This document shows positions 28,112 through 35,895 of a stretch of 64,000 nucleotides of DNA, piece after piece. Source of the stretch: Roseicella sp. DB1501 (GTDB lineage: Bacteria; Pseudomonadota; Alphaproteobacteria; Acetobacterales; Acetobacteraceae); contig NZ_JABFHG010000013.1 in NCBI RefSeq assembly GCF_013112485.1, positions 124,001 through 188,000 of the forward strand. The letters are read 5' to 3'. Position numbers and translations under genes: made by a program. The notes below the pieces were generated by a model. The model searched no databases. It had not been told where the DNA came from and saw only the letters and a program-made list of their open reading frames with translations. Position 1 is the first letter of the stretch. Each line of letters opens with the position of its first letter.

Positions 28112-29149
28112 ATGGCCACGCGCATCGAGATCGACCACAGGACCGTCCGGACGGCGCCGCAGGCGCCGGCGGAAGCCGTGCCCGCCCGCCCGGAGGGGGG
28201 GCTCCGGCATCCCGAGAAGGCGCACCGGCCGGACAACCCCATCCAGCGCAAGCCGGCCTGGATCCGCGTGCGCGCCCCGAACAGCCCCGTCTATCACGAA
28301 ACCCGGGCGCTGATGCGGGACAACCGCCTCACCACGGTCTGCGAGGAGGCGGCCTGCCCGAATATCGGCGAGTGCTGGTCGCAGCGCCACGCCACCATGA
28401 TGATCATGGGCGAGACCTGCACCCGCGCCTGCTCCTTCTGCAACGTGGCGACCGGGCTGCCGCAGGCGCTCGATGGCGACGAGCCGCGCCGGGTGGCGGA
28501 TGCGGTGGCCAAGCTCGGCCTGCAGCACGTGGTGATCACCAGCGTCGACCGCGACGACCTCGCCGATGGCGGCGCCCGGCATTTCGCCGAGACGATCGCG
28601 GCCATCCGCGCCGCCGCTCCGGCGACCACGATCGAGGTGCTGACGCCCGACTTCCTGCGCAAGGACGGGGCGCTGGAGGTGGTGGTCGCGGCGCGGCCGG
28701 ATGTCTTCAACCACAACCTGGAGACGGTGCCGAAGCTCTATCCCACCATCCGACCGGGGGCGCGCTACTACCACTCGCTGCGCCTGCTCGACCGGGTGAA
28801 GCAGCAGGACCCCTCGATCTTCACCAAGTCCGGCCTGATGGTCGGTCTCGGCGAGACGCGGATGGAGGTGCTGCAGGTGATGGACGACCTGCGCTCGGCG
28901 GAGGTCGATTTCCTCACCATCGGCCAGTACCTGCAGCCGACGGTGAAGCACGCCGCGGTCGACCGCTTCGTGACACCGGATGAGTTCGAGGACTATGCCC
29001 GGATGGCCCGCGGCAAGGGCTTCCTGCTGGTCTCCGCCACGCCGCTCACCCGCAGCAGCTACCATGCCGACCGTGACTTCGTCGCGCTGCGCAGTGCGCG
29101 GGAGGAACGGCTGCGGAGCGCGCGGGAGGCCAGGCTGGCCGCCGCCTGA
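28112..29149 (+). CDS. lipA: Lipoyl synthase
   Basis: 345-aa radical-SAM enzyme inserting sulfur at C6 and C8 of octanoyl groups on lipoyl domains. The auxiliary cluster motif C-x4-C-x5-C ([12 protein letters not shown], about residues 77-88) and the SAM cluster motif C-x3-C-x2-C (CTRACSFC, Cys103, Cys107, Cys110) are intact, and the closing RSSYHAD segment supplies the conserved RSSY serine. A 40-residue Pro/Arg-rich N-terminal leader precedes the core. It serves the lipoyl domains of PdhB and PdhC encoded just upstream. Its stop overlaps the next ATG (TGATG). Confidence 0.96.
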   Translation: MATRIEIDHRTVRTAPQAPAEAVPARPEGGLRHPEKAHRPDNPIQRKPAWIRVRAPNSPVYHETRALMRDNRLTTVCEEAACPNIGECWSQRHATMMIMGETCTRACSFCNVATGLPQALDGDEPRRVADAVAKLGLQHVVITSVDRDDLADGGARHFAETIAAIRAAAPATTIEVLTPDFLRKDGALEVVVAARPDVFNHNLETVPKLYPTIRPGARYYHSLRLLDRVKQQDPSIFTKSGLMVGLGETRMEVLQVMDDLRSAEVDFLTIGQYLQPTVKHAAVDRFVTPDEFEDYARMARGKGFLLVSATPLTRSSYHADRDFVALRSAREERLRSAREARLAAA

Positions 29150-29637
29150 TGCCGACTCATGCCGAGAGGAAGATCCTCCGCTACACGCCGGAGCAGCTCT
29201 TCGACATGGTCGCCGATGTCCGGCGATATCCGGAATTCCTGCCCTGGTGCGTCGGCGCCCGCGTCATCTCGCGCAAGGAAGGCGAGCTGATCGCCGACCT
29301 CACCATCGGCTTCAAGATGTTCCGCGAGACCTTCCGCAGCGAGGTGCTGCTGGAGCGGCCGGATCACGTGCATGTGCGTTACCTGAACGGCCCCTTCCGC
29401 TACCTCAACAACCACTGGCGCTTCCGCCCGCACCCGCATGGCGCCGAAACCTGGACCGAGGTCGACTTCTTCGTCGATTTCGAGTTCCGCTCGCGCCTGC
29501 TCCAGGCGGTGATCGGCACCGTCTTCAACGAGGCAGTGCGGCTGATGGTCCGGGCCTTCGAGCGCCGGGCGATGCAGCTCTACGGTCGTCCCTCGGCGCC
29601 GCCGGCGGCGGCACCGGCCCCCTCGGCGCAATCCTGA
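29149..29637 (+). CDS. Coenzyme Q-binding protein COQ10/RatA-like (SRPBCC domain)
   Basis: 162-aa START-like lipid-binding protein. [20 protein letters not shown], the helix VADVRRYPEFLPWCVGARV (core YPEFLPWC), and the strand WTEVDFFVDFEFRSRLL match alphaproteobacterial COQ10 homologues, which bind ubiquinone and aid respiratory electron flow; E. coli RatA is a relative with a reported ribosome effect. Translationally coupled to lipA by the TGATG overlap. The last 20 residues form a Pro/Ala-rich tail. Confidence 0.9.
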   Translation: MPTHAERKILRYTPEQLFDMVADVRRYPEFLPWCVGARVISRKEGELIADLTIGFKMFRETFRSEVLLERPDHVHVRYLNGPFRYLNNHWRFRPHPHGAETWTEVDFFVDFEFRSRLLQAVIGTVFNEAVRLMVRAFERRAMQLYGRPSAPPAAAPAPSAQS

Positions 29638-29718
29638 GCATGGGCCATCAGCCCGGCTGATCGGCCCATCATCGCTTTGCGTTGGACCGGGCGGGTGCCG
29701 GGGGTCGAGGCTCGGCGC

Positions 29719-30345
29719 ATGGGATACATCCTCTACGGCGACCGCCGCTCCGGTTCCGCCATGGTCGAGCTCGCCCTGGCCGAGATCGGTGCCGAGGCCG
29801 AGCGCCGGTCCGTGCCGATCGAGGGCGAGGGGCAGCTCGCCCCGGACTACCGCCGCATCAACCCGATGGGCCGGCTGCCGACCCTGCTGCTGCCCGACGG
29901 CACGGTGGTGACCGAGAGCGCCGCCATCCTCCTCACCCTCGAGGCGCGGCACCCGGAGGCGGGGCTGCTGCCGGCCGGCGAGGACCCGCGGCGCGCCGTC
30001 GCGCTGCGCTGGCTGATGCTGGCGGCGGGCGAGCTCTATCCCTGCGTCACCCGCTACGACTACCCGGACCGCTTCGGCGCCGAGCCGGACTCGATCCGGG
30101 AGGCCGCCGTGACAATGGTTCGCGGGTTCTGGCGCCTGATCGAGGCGGAGGCGCGGCCCGACCCCTTCATCCTCGGCGACCGGCTCTCGCTCGCCGACCT
30201 CGCCCTCGCGGTGCATTCCCGCTGGATGGGCAACGAGGCCTGGATGCCGGCGCATTGCCCCGGCATTCAGCGCCTGGCGCGGGCAGTGGCGACCCGGCCG
30301 CGCCTCGCCGCCGCCTGGGCGCGGCATTTCGACCTGCCGGGTTGA
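29719..30345 (+). CDS. Glutathione S-transferase family protein
   Basis: 208-aa GST. The N-terminal thioredoxin-like half starts MGYILYGDRRSGSAMVELAL, with a Ser rather than Cys near the active-site helix, and NPMGRLPTLLLPDGTVVTESAA carries the cis-Pro and the Glu-Ser glutathione contact. The C-terminal helical domain contains ILGDRLSLADLALAVHSRW, the N-capping box. ATG at 29719; the frame from 29677 has no better start. Stand-alone gene followed by family C repeat. Substrate unknown. Confidence 0.87.
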   Translation: MGYILYGDRRSGSAMVELALAEIGAEAERRSVPIEGEGQLAPDYRRINPMGRLPTLLLPDGTVVTESAAILLTLEARHPEAGLLPAGEDPRRAVALRWLMLAAGELYPCVTRYDYPDRFGAEPDSIREAAVTMVRGFWRLIEAEARPDPFILGDRLSLADLALAVHSRWMGNEAWMPAHCPGIQRLARAVATRPRLAAAWARHFDLPG

Positions 30346-30352
30346 CGTTGGT

Positions 30353-30474
30353 GCGCATCGATGTGGGGCCCATCGATGCCCTCAGGCGCCGGCGCTGCCT
30401 CTGGCAGCTTGGCTGCGCCGCACCAGCGGCGGCGCCCGTTCGGACGCTCAACCGGCTGCGCCGGCTGCAGGCTA
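30353..30474 (-). repeat. Family C dispersed intergenic repeat, copy C1
   Basis: About 122 bp in the spacer between the GST and threonine aldolase genes. It begins GCGCATCGATG, contains GGCAGCTTGGCTGCGCC and ends CCGGCTGCGCCGGCTGCAG. It aligns almost end to end with the reverse complement of copy C2 at 40844-40974. Confidence 0.75.
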
Positions 30475-30570
30475 GGCGTCATGCAGCCCAGCCCGAGACG
30501 ACCTGAACAGGGCGGGTGGACAGCGGGGCGGGGCGGCCGCAGCCTGCGCGCCGCATCAGGGAACCCCGCC

Positions 30571-31635
30571 ATGGTCCACGCCCCCCCGCGCCCGCCCGCC
30601 GGCAGCCCGCCCGTCCGGATCAACCTCTATTCGGACACCCAGACCCGCCCGACGCCGGCGATGAAGGAGGCGATGATGCGGGCCGAGGTCGGCGACGAGC
30701 AGCATGGCGACGACCCGACCGTGCACGCGCTCTGCGACCGCATGGCGGCGCTCACCGGCAAGGAGGCGGCGGTCTTCCTGCCTTCCGGCACCATGTGCAA
30801 CGTCATCGCCATCCTCACCCATTGCCAGAAGGGCGACGAGGTGCTGGCGCATGAGACGGCGCATATCCTGCACAGCGAGGGCGGCACCCATGCGGCGCTG
30901 GCCGGCGCGCAGATCATGCCGCTGCAGGGGCCGCGCGGCATGTTCACCGCCGAGACGCTGCGCGCCGCCATCCGCCCGCGCACCCGCTACGCCCCGCCGC
31001 AGCGCCTGCTGGAGGTGGAGCAGACCGCCAATATCGGCGGCGGCGCGGTCTGGCCGCTGCGCCAGCTCCAGGACCTGGTCGAGGTCGCGCGCGAGCAGGG
31101 CTGGGCGACGCATATGGACGGCGCCCGGCTGATGAATGCCTGCGTCGCCGCCGGCATCGCGCCGCGCGACATGGTGGCCGGCTTCGATTCCGTCTGGCTC
31201 GACTTCACCAAGGGGCTGGGCGCGCCGCTCGGCGCGGTGCTCTGCGGCTCGGCCGAGTTCATCGGCGCCGCCTGGCGCTGGAAGCAGCGGCTCGGCGGCT
31301 CGATGCGCCAGGCCGGGCTCTGCGCCGCCGGCTGCCTGCATGCCCTCGACCACCACGTGGACCGGCTGGCGGAGGACCATGCCAATGCCAAGGCGCTGGC
31401 CCGCGGCCTGGCGCAGATCCCGGGCGTCGTGGTGGAGGAGCCGGACACCAACCTCGTCTTCTTCGACGTGAAGGGCGCCGGCACCACGGTGGAGGCGCTG
31501 CAGGCCCGGCTGCTGCGGCAGGGCGTCGCGGTCAGCGGCCTCGGCGGCCGGGTGCGGGCCTGCACGCATCTCGACGTGACGGCGCCGATGATCGAGGAGG
31601 CGATCGGGCATATCCGCGCCGCGCTCGCGGCCTAG
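30571..31635 (+). CDS. Low-specificity L-threonine aldolase family protein
   Basis: 354-aa PLP enzyme of the beta-eliminating lyase/threonine aldolase family, cleaving L-threonine or allo-threonine to glycine and acetaldehyde. NLYSDTQTRPTPAMKEAM opens the core, GDDPTVHALCDRMA and FLPSGTMCNVIA bind PLP phosphate, the aspartate is in HMDGARLMN, and the PLP-binding Lys is in WLDFTKGLGAPLG. Start at ATG 30571; the frame from 30361 runs through repeat C1. It stands between repeat C1 and yraN. Confidence 0.92.
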   Translation: MVHAPPRPPAGSPPVRINLYSDTQTRPTPAMKEAMMRAEVGDEQHGDDPTVHALCDRMAALTGKEAAVFLPSGTMCNVIAILTHCQKGDEVLAHETAHILHSEGGTHAALAGAQIMPLQGPRGMFTAETLRAAIRPRTRYAPPQRLLEVEQTANIGGGAVWPLRQLQDLVEVAREQGWATHMDGARLMNACVAAGIAPRDMVAGFDSVWLDFTKGLGAPLGAVLCGSAEFIGAAWRWKQRLGGSMRQAGLCAAGCLHALDHHVDRLAEDHANAKALARGLAQIPGVVVEEPDTNLVFFDVKGAGTTVEALQARLLRQGVAVSGLGGRVRACTHLDVTAPMIEEAIGHIRAALAA

Positions 31636-31654
31636 GACTCCCGCCGCGAAACCC

Positions 31655-32038
31655 GTGCCCGAATCCCACCGGCAGCGGCGCGGCGCCCGCGCCGAGCTTG
31701 CCGGCCGCGATGCCGAGCAGGCTGCCGCCGCGGCGCTGGCCGCCGAGGGCTGGGCGGTGCTCGGCCAGCGCATCCGCACCCCAGCCGGCGAGCTCGACCT
31801 CGTCGCCGAGCGCGAGGGGCTGCTCGCCTTCGTCGAGGTGAAGGCGCGGCCGAGCCTCGCCGAGGCGGCCTTCGCCCTCGGCCCGCGCCAGCGCGCCCGG
31901 CTCGCCGGCGCCGCCGAATGCTGGCTGGCCGAGCATCCCGGCCATGGCGGCGCCGGCATCCGCTTCGATGTCCTGCTGGTCGCCGCCGATGGCGCGGTGC
32001 GGCGCATCGCCGATGCCTTCCGCCTCGGCGATGCTTGA
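31655..32038 (+). CDS. UPF0102 (YraN-like) nuclease-fold protein
   Basis: 127-aa protein of the UPF0102/YraN family, which has a restriction-endonuclease-like fold. The family signature is visible as R-x-x-GELDLVAEREGLLAFVEVKAR, with Asp, Glu and Lys of the D-ExK nuclease motif, followed by LGPRQRARLAGAAECWL. Starts at GTG 31655, 19 bp after the threonine aldolase stop. In many Proteobacteria it neighbours envelope or rsmI/lpoA genes; here that context is absent. Role unknown, perhaps Holliday-junction or DNA processing. Confidence 0.85.
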   Translation: MPESHRQRRGARAELAGRDAEQAAAAALAAEGWAVLGQRIRTPAGELDLVAEREGLLAFVEVKARPSLAEAAFALGPRQRARLAGAAECWLAEHPGHGGAGIRFDVLLVAADGAVRRIADAFRLGDA

Positions 32039-32088
32039 CCGCGCCCGGTGGGGGCGGGGAGCATCGACCTGCACGATGTGAGGGGTGG

Positions 32089-33333
32089 ATGATGCCGCAG
32101 GATGCTGCCGAAGCGGGGGGCGCGGCGATCCTGCCGCGCGCCGGCCGGCCGGAGGAGGCCGGCTTCTCGGGCGCGGCGCTGGCCCGGCTCGGCGCCTGGC
32201 TGCAGGCCGAGGTCGATGCCGGCCGCATCCCGGGCGCGGTGGTGACGATCGGCCGCGGCGGCCGCCTCGCCTGGGAACGGGCGATCGGCTTCCGCGACCG
32301 CGATGCCGGCGCGCCGATGCGCCTGGATTCGCTGTTCCGCATCGCCTCCATGACCAAGCCGGTCACCTCGGTCGCGGCGATGCTGCTGGTCGAGGAGGGG
32401 CGGCTGATGCTCTGGCATCCGGTCAGCCGCTACCTGCCGGAATTCGCCACGCTCACTGTCGGCATGGACCGGGCGCCGATGCAGCGCGAGCCGCTGGTGA
32501 TCGACCTGATGCGGCACACCGCCGGGCTGACCTATGGCGCCCTTCCGATCCCGGGCGGCGCCGGGGCGCATCCGGTGCAGGAGGCCTATGTCGCGGCCAG
32601 GGTGAACGATATCGGCCAGAGCGGCGAGGCATTCATCGCCAACCTCGCCCGGCAACCGCTGATGCACCAGCCGGGCCAGGTCTGGGAGTACAGCCATGCG
32701 ACCGACGTGCTCGGCCGCGTGGTCGAGGTCGCCTCGGGCCAGTCGCTGGAGGCTTTCTTCCGCAGCCGCATCCTCGATCCGCTCGGCATGGCGGATACCG
32801 ATATCTGGGTGCCGCCGGAGCGGCAGGACCGGCTGGCGGCGGCGCAGGTCGATCCGGTGACCGGGGTGCGGCAGGCGATGCTGCCGGTCGAGCGCCGGCC
32901 GCGCTGGCTCTGGGGCGGGCAGGGGCTGGTCTCGACCGCGGCCGACTATGCCCGCTTCTGCCAGATGCTGCTGGAGGGCGGGCGGCTCGGCGCGGCGCGG
33001 CTGCTCTCGCGCAGCGCCGTGGCGCTGATGACCGCCGACCACCTGCCGCCCGGCATCGGCTTCGGGCCCGACCTGCCGCGCATCTTCGGCGGCCTCGCCC
33101 CGGCGCCGGAGGTGGGATACGGCTTCGGCCTCGGTTTCGCGGTGCGGACCACGGCCGGGCGCAGCCCGGTGCCGGGCAACCTGGGCGACTATTTCTGGAC
33201 CGGGGCCTTCGGCACCTATTTCTGGATCGACCCGCGGGAGGAGATGTTCGCGATCCTGCTGCTGCAGGGCGCCTCGGACCGCACGCAGTACCGCTACGCC
33301 ATGCGCCAGCTTACCTATGCGGCGCTCCTCTGA
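32089..33333 (+). CDS. Serine hydrolase, beta-lactamase class C / EstB-like family
   Basis: 414-aa serine hydrolase. The catalytic Ser-x-x-Lys is SMTK within RIASMTKPVTSVAAM (about residue 86), and the second-motif Tyr is in WEYSHATDVLGRVVEV. The third motif lies in the C-terminal region, around YFWTGAFGTYFWIDP. No signal peptide is visible, so it is probably a cytoplasmic esterase or D-aminopeptidase-like enzyme rather than a secreted beta-lactamase. Two adjacent ATGs (32089, 32092) are preceded by AGGGG. The gene ends 5 bp before repeat B3. Confidence 0.9.
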   Translation: MMPQDAAEAGGAAILPRAGRPEEAGFSGAALARLGAWLQAEVDAGRIPGAVVTIGRGGRLAWERAIGFRDRDAGAPMRLDSLFRIASMTKPVTSVAAMLLVEEGRLMLWHPVSRYLPEFATLTVGMDRAPMQREPLVIDLMRHTAGLTYGALPIPGGAGAHPVQEAYVAARVNDIGQSGEAFIANLARQPLMHQPGQVWEYSHATDVLGRVVEVASGQSLEAFFRSRILDPLGMADTDIWVPPERQDRLAAAQVDPVTGVRQAMLPVERRPRWLWGGQGLVSTAADYARFCQMLLEGGRLGAARLLSRSAVALMTADHLPPGIGFGPDLPRIFGGLAPAPEVGYGFGLGFAVRTTAGRSPVPGNLGDYFWTGAFGTYFWIDPREEMFAILLLQGASDRTQYRYAMRQLTYAALL

Positions 33334-33335
33334 TC

Positions 33336-33437
33336 CTCACGACGTCGCTGCGCGCCGTCGTGGGGCCCGGTGATTCGCCTCTTACCCAATGTGCATCACA
33401 GCCTGCCGCGGCGAAGCCGCGGCAGGGCAACGGGAGG
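33336..33437 (+). repeat. Family B dispersed intergenic repeat, copy B3
   Basis: About 102 bp directly after the serine hydrolase stop. Outer hairpin CACGACG/CGTCGTG (33338-33344 and 33356-33362) and inner perfect hairpin CTGCCGCGGC-GAA-GCCGCGGCAG (33403-33425), ending GGCAACGGGAGGCG. Could act as a bidirectional stop between the convergent hydrolase and pncC-like genes (inference). Confidence 0.8.
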
Positions 33438-33452
33438 CGCCTTGGGGCGGCG

Positions 33453-33938
33453 TCAGCCGACCAGGTCGCGCACCAGGGCGAAGGCCTCGGCGACGGTGGC
33501 GGTCCGGACTGCCGTGCGGTCGCCGGGGAAGATCCGGCGCACCGCCCGCGTCGCGTCCGCCATCGCCACGCCCAGATGCACCAGGCCGACCGGCTTGCCC
33601 GGTGTCGCGCCGCCTGGCCCGGCGATGCCGGTGCAACTCACCGCGACATCGGCGCCGCTGCGCGCCAGCGCCCCCTCGGCCATGCGCCGGGCGACGCTGT
33701 CGCTGACCGCGCCATAGCCTTCCAGCACGCCCCAGGGCACCCCCAGCACGTCGCGCTTCGCCTCGTTGGAATAGGTGACGAAGCCATGGGTGACGACGGC
33801 GGAACTGCCCGGCACATGGGTGAGCGCCGCGGCGATCAGCCCGCCGGTGCAGCTCTCGGCGGTGGCGAGGCGCAGCCCGCGCGATTCCAGCAGCGCCAGC
33901 AGCGCCTTCGCCTCCTCCAGCGTCGATGACGGCAGCAT
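33453..33938 (-). CDS. pncC: CinA C-terminal domain protein, nicotinamide-nucleotide amidohydrolase (PncC)
   Basis: 161-aa stand-alone CinA-C domain that deamidates nicotinamide mononucleotide to nicotinic acid mononucleotide in pyridine nucleotide salvage. [18 protein letters not shown], the segment [16 protein letters not shown], and [21 protein letters not shown] are the family landmarks. No N-terminal MoCF domain is present. Convergent with the serine hydrolase; upstream lies a 349-bp repeat-rich spacer before pgpA. Confidence 0.93.
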   Translation of the reverse strand: MLPSSTLEEAKALLALLESRGLRLATAESCTGGLIAAALTHVPGSSAVVTHGFVTYSNEAKRDVLGVPWGVLEGYGAVSDSVARRMAEGALARSGADVAVSCTGIAGPGGATPGKPVGLVHLGVAMADATRAVRRIFPGDRTAVRTATVAEAFALVRDLVG

Positions 33939-33976
33939 CCTGGCACTTCCCCTTGCGGCCCGCGTCCTTATACCAG

Positions 33977-34000
33977 CGGACCGGTCGCTTGACCGGTCCG
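33977..34000. promoter_or_regulatory. Perfect 10-bp hairpin upstream of pncC
   Basis: CGGACCGGTC (33977-33986) and GACCGGTCCG (33991-34000) pair perfectly around a GCTT loop, about 40 bp upstream of the pncC start. It begins the 349-bp gene-free block 33939-34287. A regulatory or repeat-derived role is possible. Confidence 0.4.
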
Positions 34001-34031
34001 AGGCCCCGAACGGGGCCCGCGGCTTATGTCG

Positions 34032-34135
34032 CTAGAGCGTGATCGCTTGAGGTGAACTCGCCGAAAGCGTGACTCACGCGATCAAACAACGGCCCAGGCC
34101 GTGATCCGTGACCCTGTGTGAGCGGATCATGGTCC
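34032..34135 (+). repeat. Family A dispersed intergenic repeat, copy A2
   Basis: About 104 bp starting CTAGAGCGTGATCGCTTGAG, with GACTCACGCGATCAAACAAC in the middle and the variant arms GTGATCCGT and GAGCGGATCATGGTCC at the end. Matches A3 directly and A1 in reverse complement. It is followed by a degenerate half copy up to about 34190 (AGAGCATTCTCC, CCTGTTGTTTT). Confidence 0.75.
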
Positions 34136-34201
34136 AGAGCATTCTCCGTTCACCTGCGTTCGCAGCACATGCTCCAGCCTGTTGTTTTCAGAGCATCTTC
34201 A

Positions 34202-34229
34202 CCCGTTCGAGCGTTTCCGCTCGAACGGG
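34202..34229. repeat. Perfect 12-bp hairpin in the pncC-pgpA spacer
   Basis: CCCGTTCGAGCG (34202-34213) and CGCTCGAACGGG (34218-34229) are perfectly complementary with a TTTC loop. It lies between repeat A2 and module D1 in the gene-free block before the pgpA 3' end and could terminate pgpA transcription, though no T run follows. Confidence 0.5.
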
Positions 34230-34234
34230 ATCTG

Positions 34235-34278
34235 CCCTAAGCCAAGCAAACCGGAGGTTTGCGCCCGCCGATGGAGGG
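34235..34278 (+). repeat. Family D repeat module, copy D1
   Basis: Contains CAAACC-GGA-GGTTTG (34247-34261) followed by GCGCCC and GGAGGGGCG. The same module recurs at 61433-61480 in copy D3. Confidence 0.65.
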
Positions 34279-34287
34279 GCGTCGGCA

Positions 34288-34740
34288 TTACGGCAGCACC
34301 GCCCGCAGCAGCAGCAGCAACAGCGCCGCCATCGCCCCGGCGATCAGGTCGTCGAGCATGATGCCGCGGGCGCCATGCTGCCGGTCCGCCCAGCCGACCG
34401 GGCCCGGCTTGGTGATATCGAACAGGCGGAAGAGCAGGAAGGCCAGGAGCACCCCGTAGCCGCCGGTCGCGGCCGGCAGCGCGGCGAGCGCGAGGAGCTG
34501 CCCCGCCCCCTCATCCACCACCACCCAGCTGGGATCGGCCGGCGCATCCTCGCCGAGCAGCCGCAGCGAGGCCCAGTAGCCGAGCAGGCCGAGCAGCAAG
34601 GCGAGGCCAAGGCACCAGCCCGGCCCGAGCAGCGCCGCCGGCAGCACCGCGGCCGAGCCCCAGCTTCCCGGCGCCGGCCGCAGCCGGCCGATGCCGCCGA
34701 GCGTCGCCACCAGCCAGGCGACGCGCTGGAGCGGCCTCAT
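34288..34740 (-). CDS. pgpA: Phosphatidylglycerophosphatase A
   Basis: 150-aa inner-membrane phosphatase removing phosphate from phosphatidylglycerol phosphate in phospholipid synthesis. LGGIGRLRPAPGSWGSAAVLP at the N-terminus (G-x-x-PGSWGS core), VVVDEGAGQLLAL in the middle and LFRLFDITKPGPVGWAD then GIMLDDLIAG at the end are the PgpA signatures carrying the acidic active-site residues; three hydrophobic stretches span the membrane. Start at ATG 34740; the longer frame to 34866 runs into repeat sequence. Neighbouring pncC is a common alphaproteobacterial arrangement. Confidence 0.92.
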   Translation of the reverse strand: MRPLQRVAWLVATLGGIGRLRPAPGSWGSAAVLPAALLGPGWCLGLALLLGLLGYWASLRLLGEDAPADPSWVVVDEGAGQLLALAALPAATGGYGVLLAFLLFRLFDITKPGPVGWADRQHGARGIMLDDLIAGAMAALLLLLLRAVLP

Positions 34741-34759
34741 GCCACGTGCACGGAGGTTC

Positions 34760-34950
34760 CACCTTCGTGCCCCCCAGATGCCGGGCGCCGTGCCTTCGCA
34801 CGGCTTGGCTTCGCCGCGTCGTGCGGACGGCACGCCTTCGGCATGACGCGCCGCAAGGCGCGCCAATGGCCACGACCGGCGACACCCGTTCGGGCGCTCG
34901 GCCCTGCGGGCCGCAGCTCGGTCCTTCGTGCGCCCGGTCTCATGTCCCCT
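34760..34950 (-). repeat. Repeat-rich spacer with family D module, copy D2
   Basis: The 240-bp spacer 34741-34980 upstream of pgpA holds no gene. Its right half, read on the minus strand (about 34898-34948), matches D3 through GCGGCCCGCAGGGCCGAGCG and CGAACGGG. The left half has further GTGC...GCAC-type hairpins such as GTGCCTTCGCAC. Confidence 0.6.
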
Positions 34951-34980
34951 CGCGGGGCGTCCGGCCGCCCGCCGGTGCGG

Positions 34981-35895
34981 TCACGGCATCGCCGCCAGCC
35001 AGCGCGCGATCGCCGCCCGGGCCGCCGGCTCGCCGAGCGAGGGCGCATGGCCGATGCCCGGCAGCGTGCAGAGCGCCATCTCCGGCTGCGCCGCCCGCAT
35101 CGCCTGCACCGTCCGCGCCGAGAGCACCTGGCTCTCCTGGCCCCAGACCAGCAGCAGCGGCACCGGCGGCAGGGCGCGGAAGAAGCCCCAGAGATCGGGC
35201 GTCGGGCCGACCGCCGACCCGTCCCCGCGCGGCAGGATGTCGACAATCCGGATGTCCCAGCGCGGATGCCAGCGCCCGTCCTCGCCCCGCCGGTAGGTGC
35301 GCTCGGCGACCTCGGGCCAGGCCGCTTCGGTGATGCCGAGCGGCGGCAGCACCCGTTGCAGGAAGGCGATCGCCTGCTCGCGGCTGGCGAAGCCCGGATC
35401 GCGGCCGATGATGTCGCGGATGGTCTCGAGCCCGCCCTGCTGCAGCGCCGGGCCGGTGTCGTTCAGCGCCAGCCCGGCGAGCAGGCCCGGCCGCAGCGTG
35501 CCCAGCGCCATGCCGAGCACGCCGCCGAAGCTGGTCCCGAGCAGCGCCACGCGATCGAGGCCGAGCGCGGCCACGGCGTCCAGCACGTCCTGCACCGCCT
35601 CCGGCCCGGCATAGCGCCTCGGGTCGGCGGCGCGGCCGCTCTCGCCATGCCCGGCATAGTCGAGGGCGACGATGCGCCGCTCCCCGGCATGGCACTCGGC
35701 GAGGGCCTCGAAATCGAGCGAGGAGCGGGAGATGCCGGAGAGGCAGAGCAGCGGCGTCGGCGCCGTCCATCCCCCCCGCTGGCCCACCCGCTGGCCAGGC
35801 GGCGGTCCCGGCCAGTCGAGCGCGGAGAGTTGCAGCCCGTCGCGGGCGCTGAAGAACCGTCGCTGCGGCGCCATCAGCCGGCGGTCCGCATCCAT
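34981..35895 (-). CDS. Alpha/beta hydrolase
   Basis: 304-aa alpha/beta-hydrolase-fold protein. The oxyanion region [17 protein letters not shown], the Asp-Tyr-x-Gly-His-Gly motif in [11 protein letters not shown], the nucleophile elbow GTSFGG (Ser at about residue 118), the acid in [11 protein letters not shown] and the His in [11 protein letters not shown] form a plausible catalytic set. Its start overlaps the 3' end of the lytic transglycosylase gene by 22 bp, so the pair is co-transcribed with slt first. Substrate unknown; similar to epoxide-hydrolase/haloalkane-type esterases. Confidence 0.88.
   Translation of the reverse strand: MDADRRLMAPQRRFFSARDGLQLSALDWPGPPPGQRVGQRGGWTAPTPLLCLSGISRSSLDFEALAECHAGERRIVALDYAGHGESGRAADPRRYAGPEAVQDVLDAVAALGLDRVALLGTSFGGVLGMALGTLRPGLLAGLALNDTGPALQQGGLETIRDIIGRDPGFASREQAIAFLQRVLPPLGITEAAWPEVAERTYRRGEDGRWHPRWDIRIVDILPRGDGSAVGPTPDLWGFFRALPPVPLLLVWGQESQVLSARTVQAMRAAQPEMALCTLPGIGHAPSLGEPAARAAIARWLAAMP

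Noticed and set aside
26399-29065. 888-codon minus-strand open frame opposite lpdA and lipA
   Set aside because: Same codon-bias shadow; both plus-strand genes are unambiguous.
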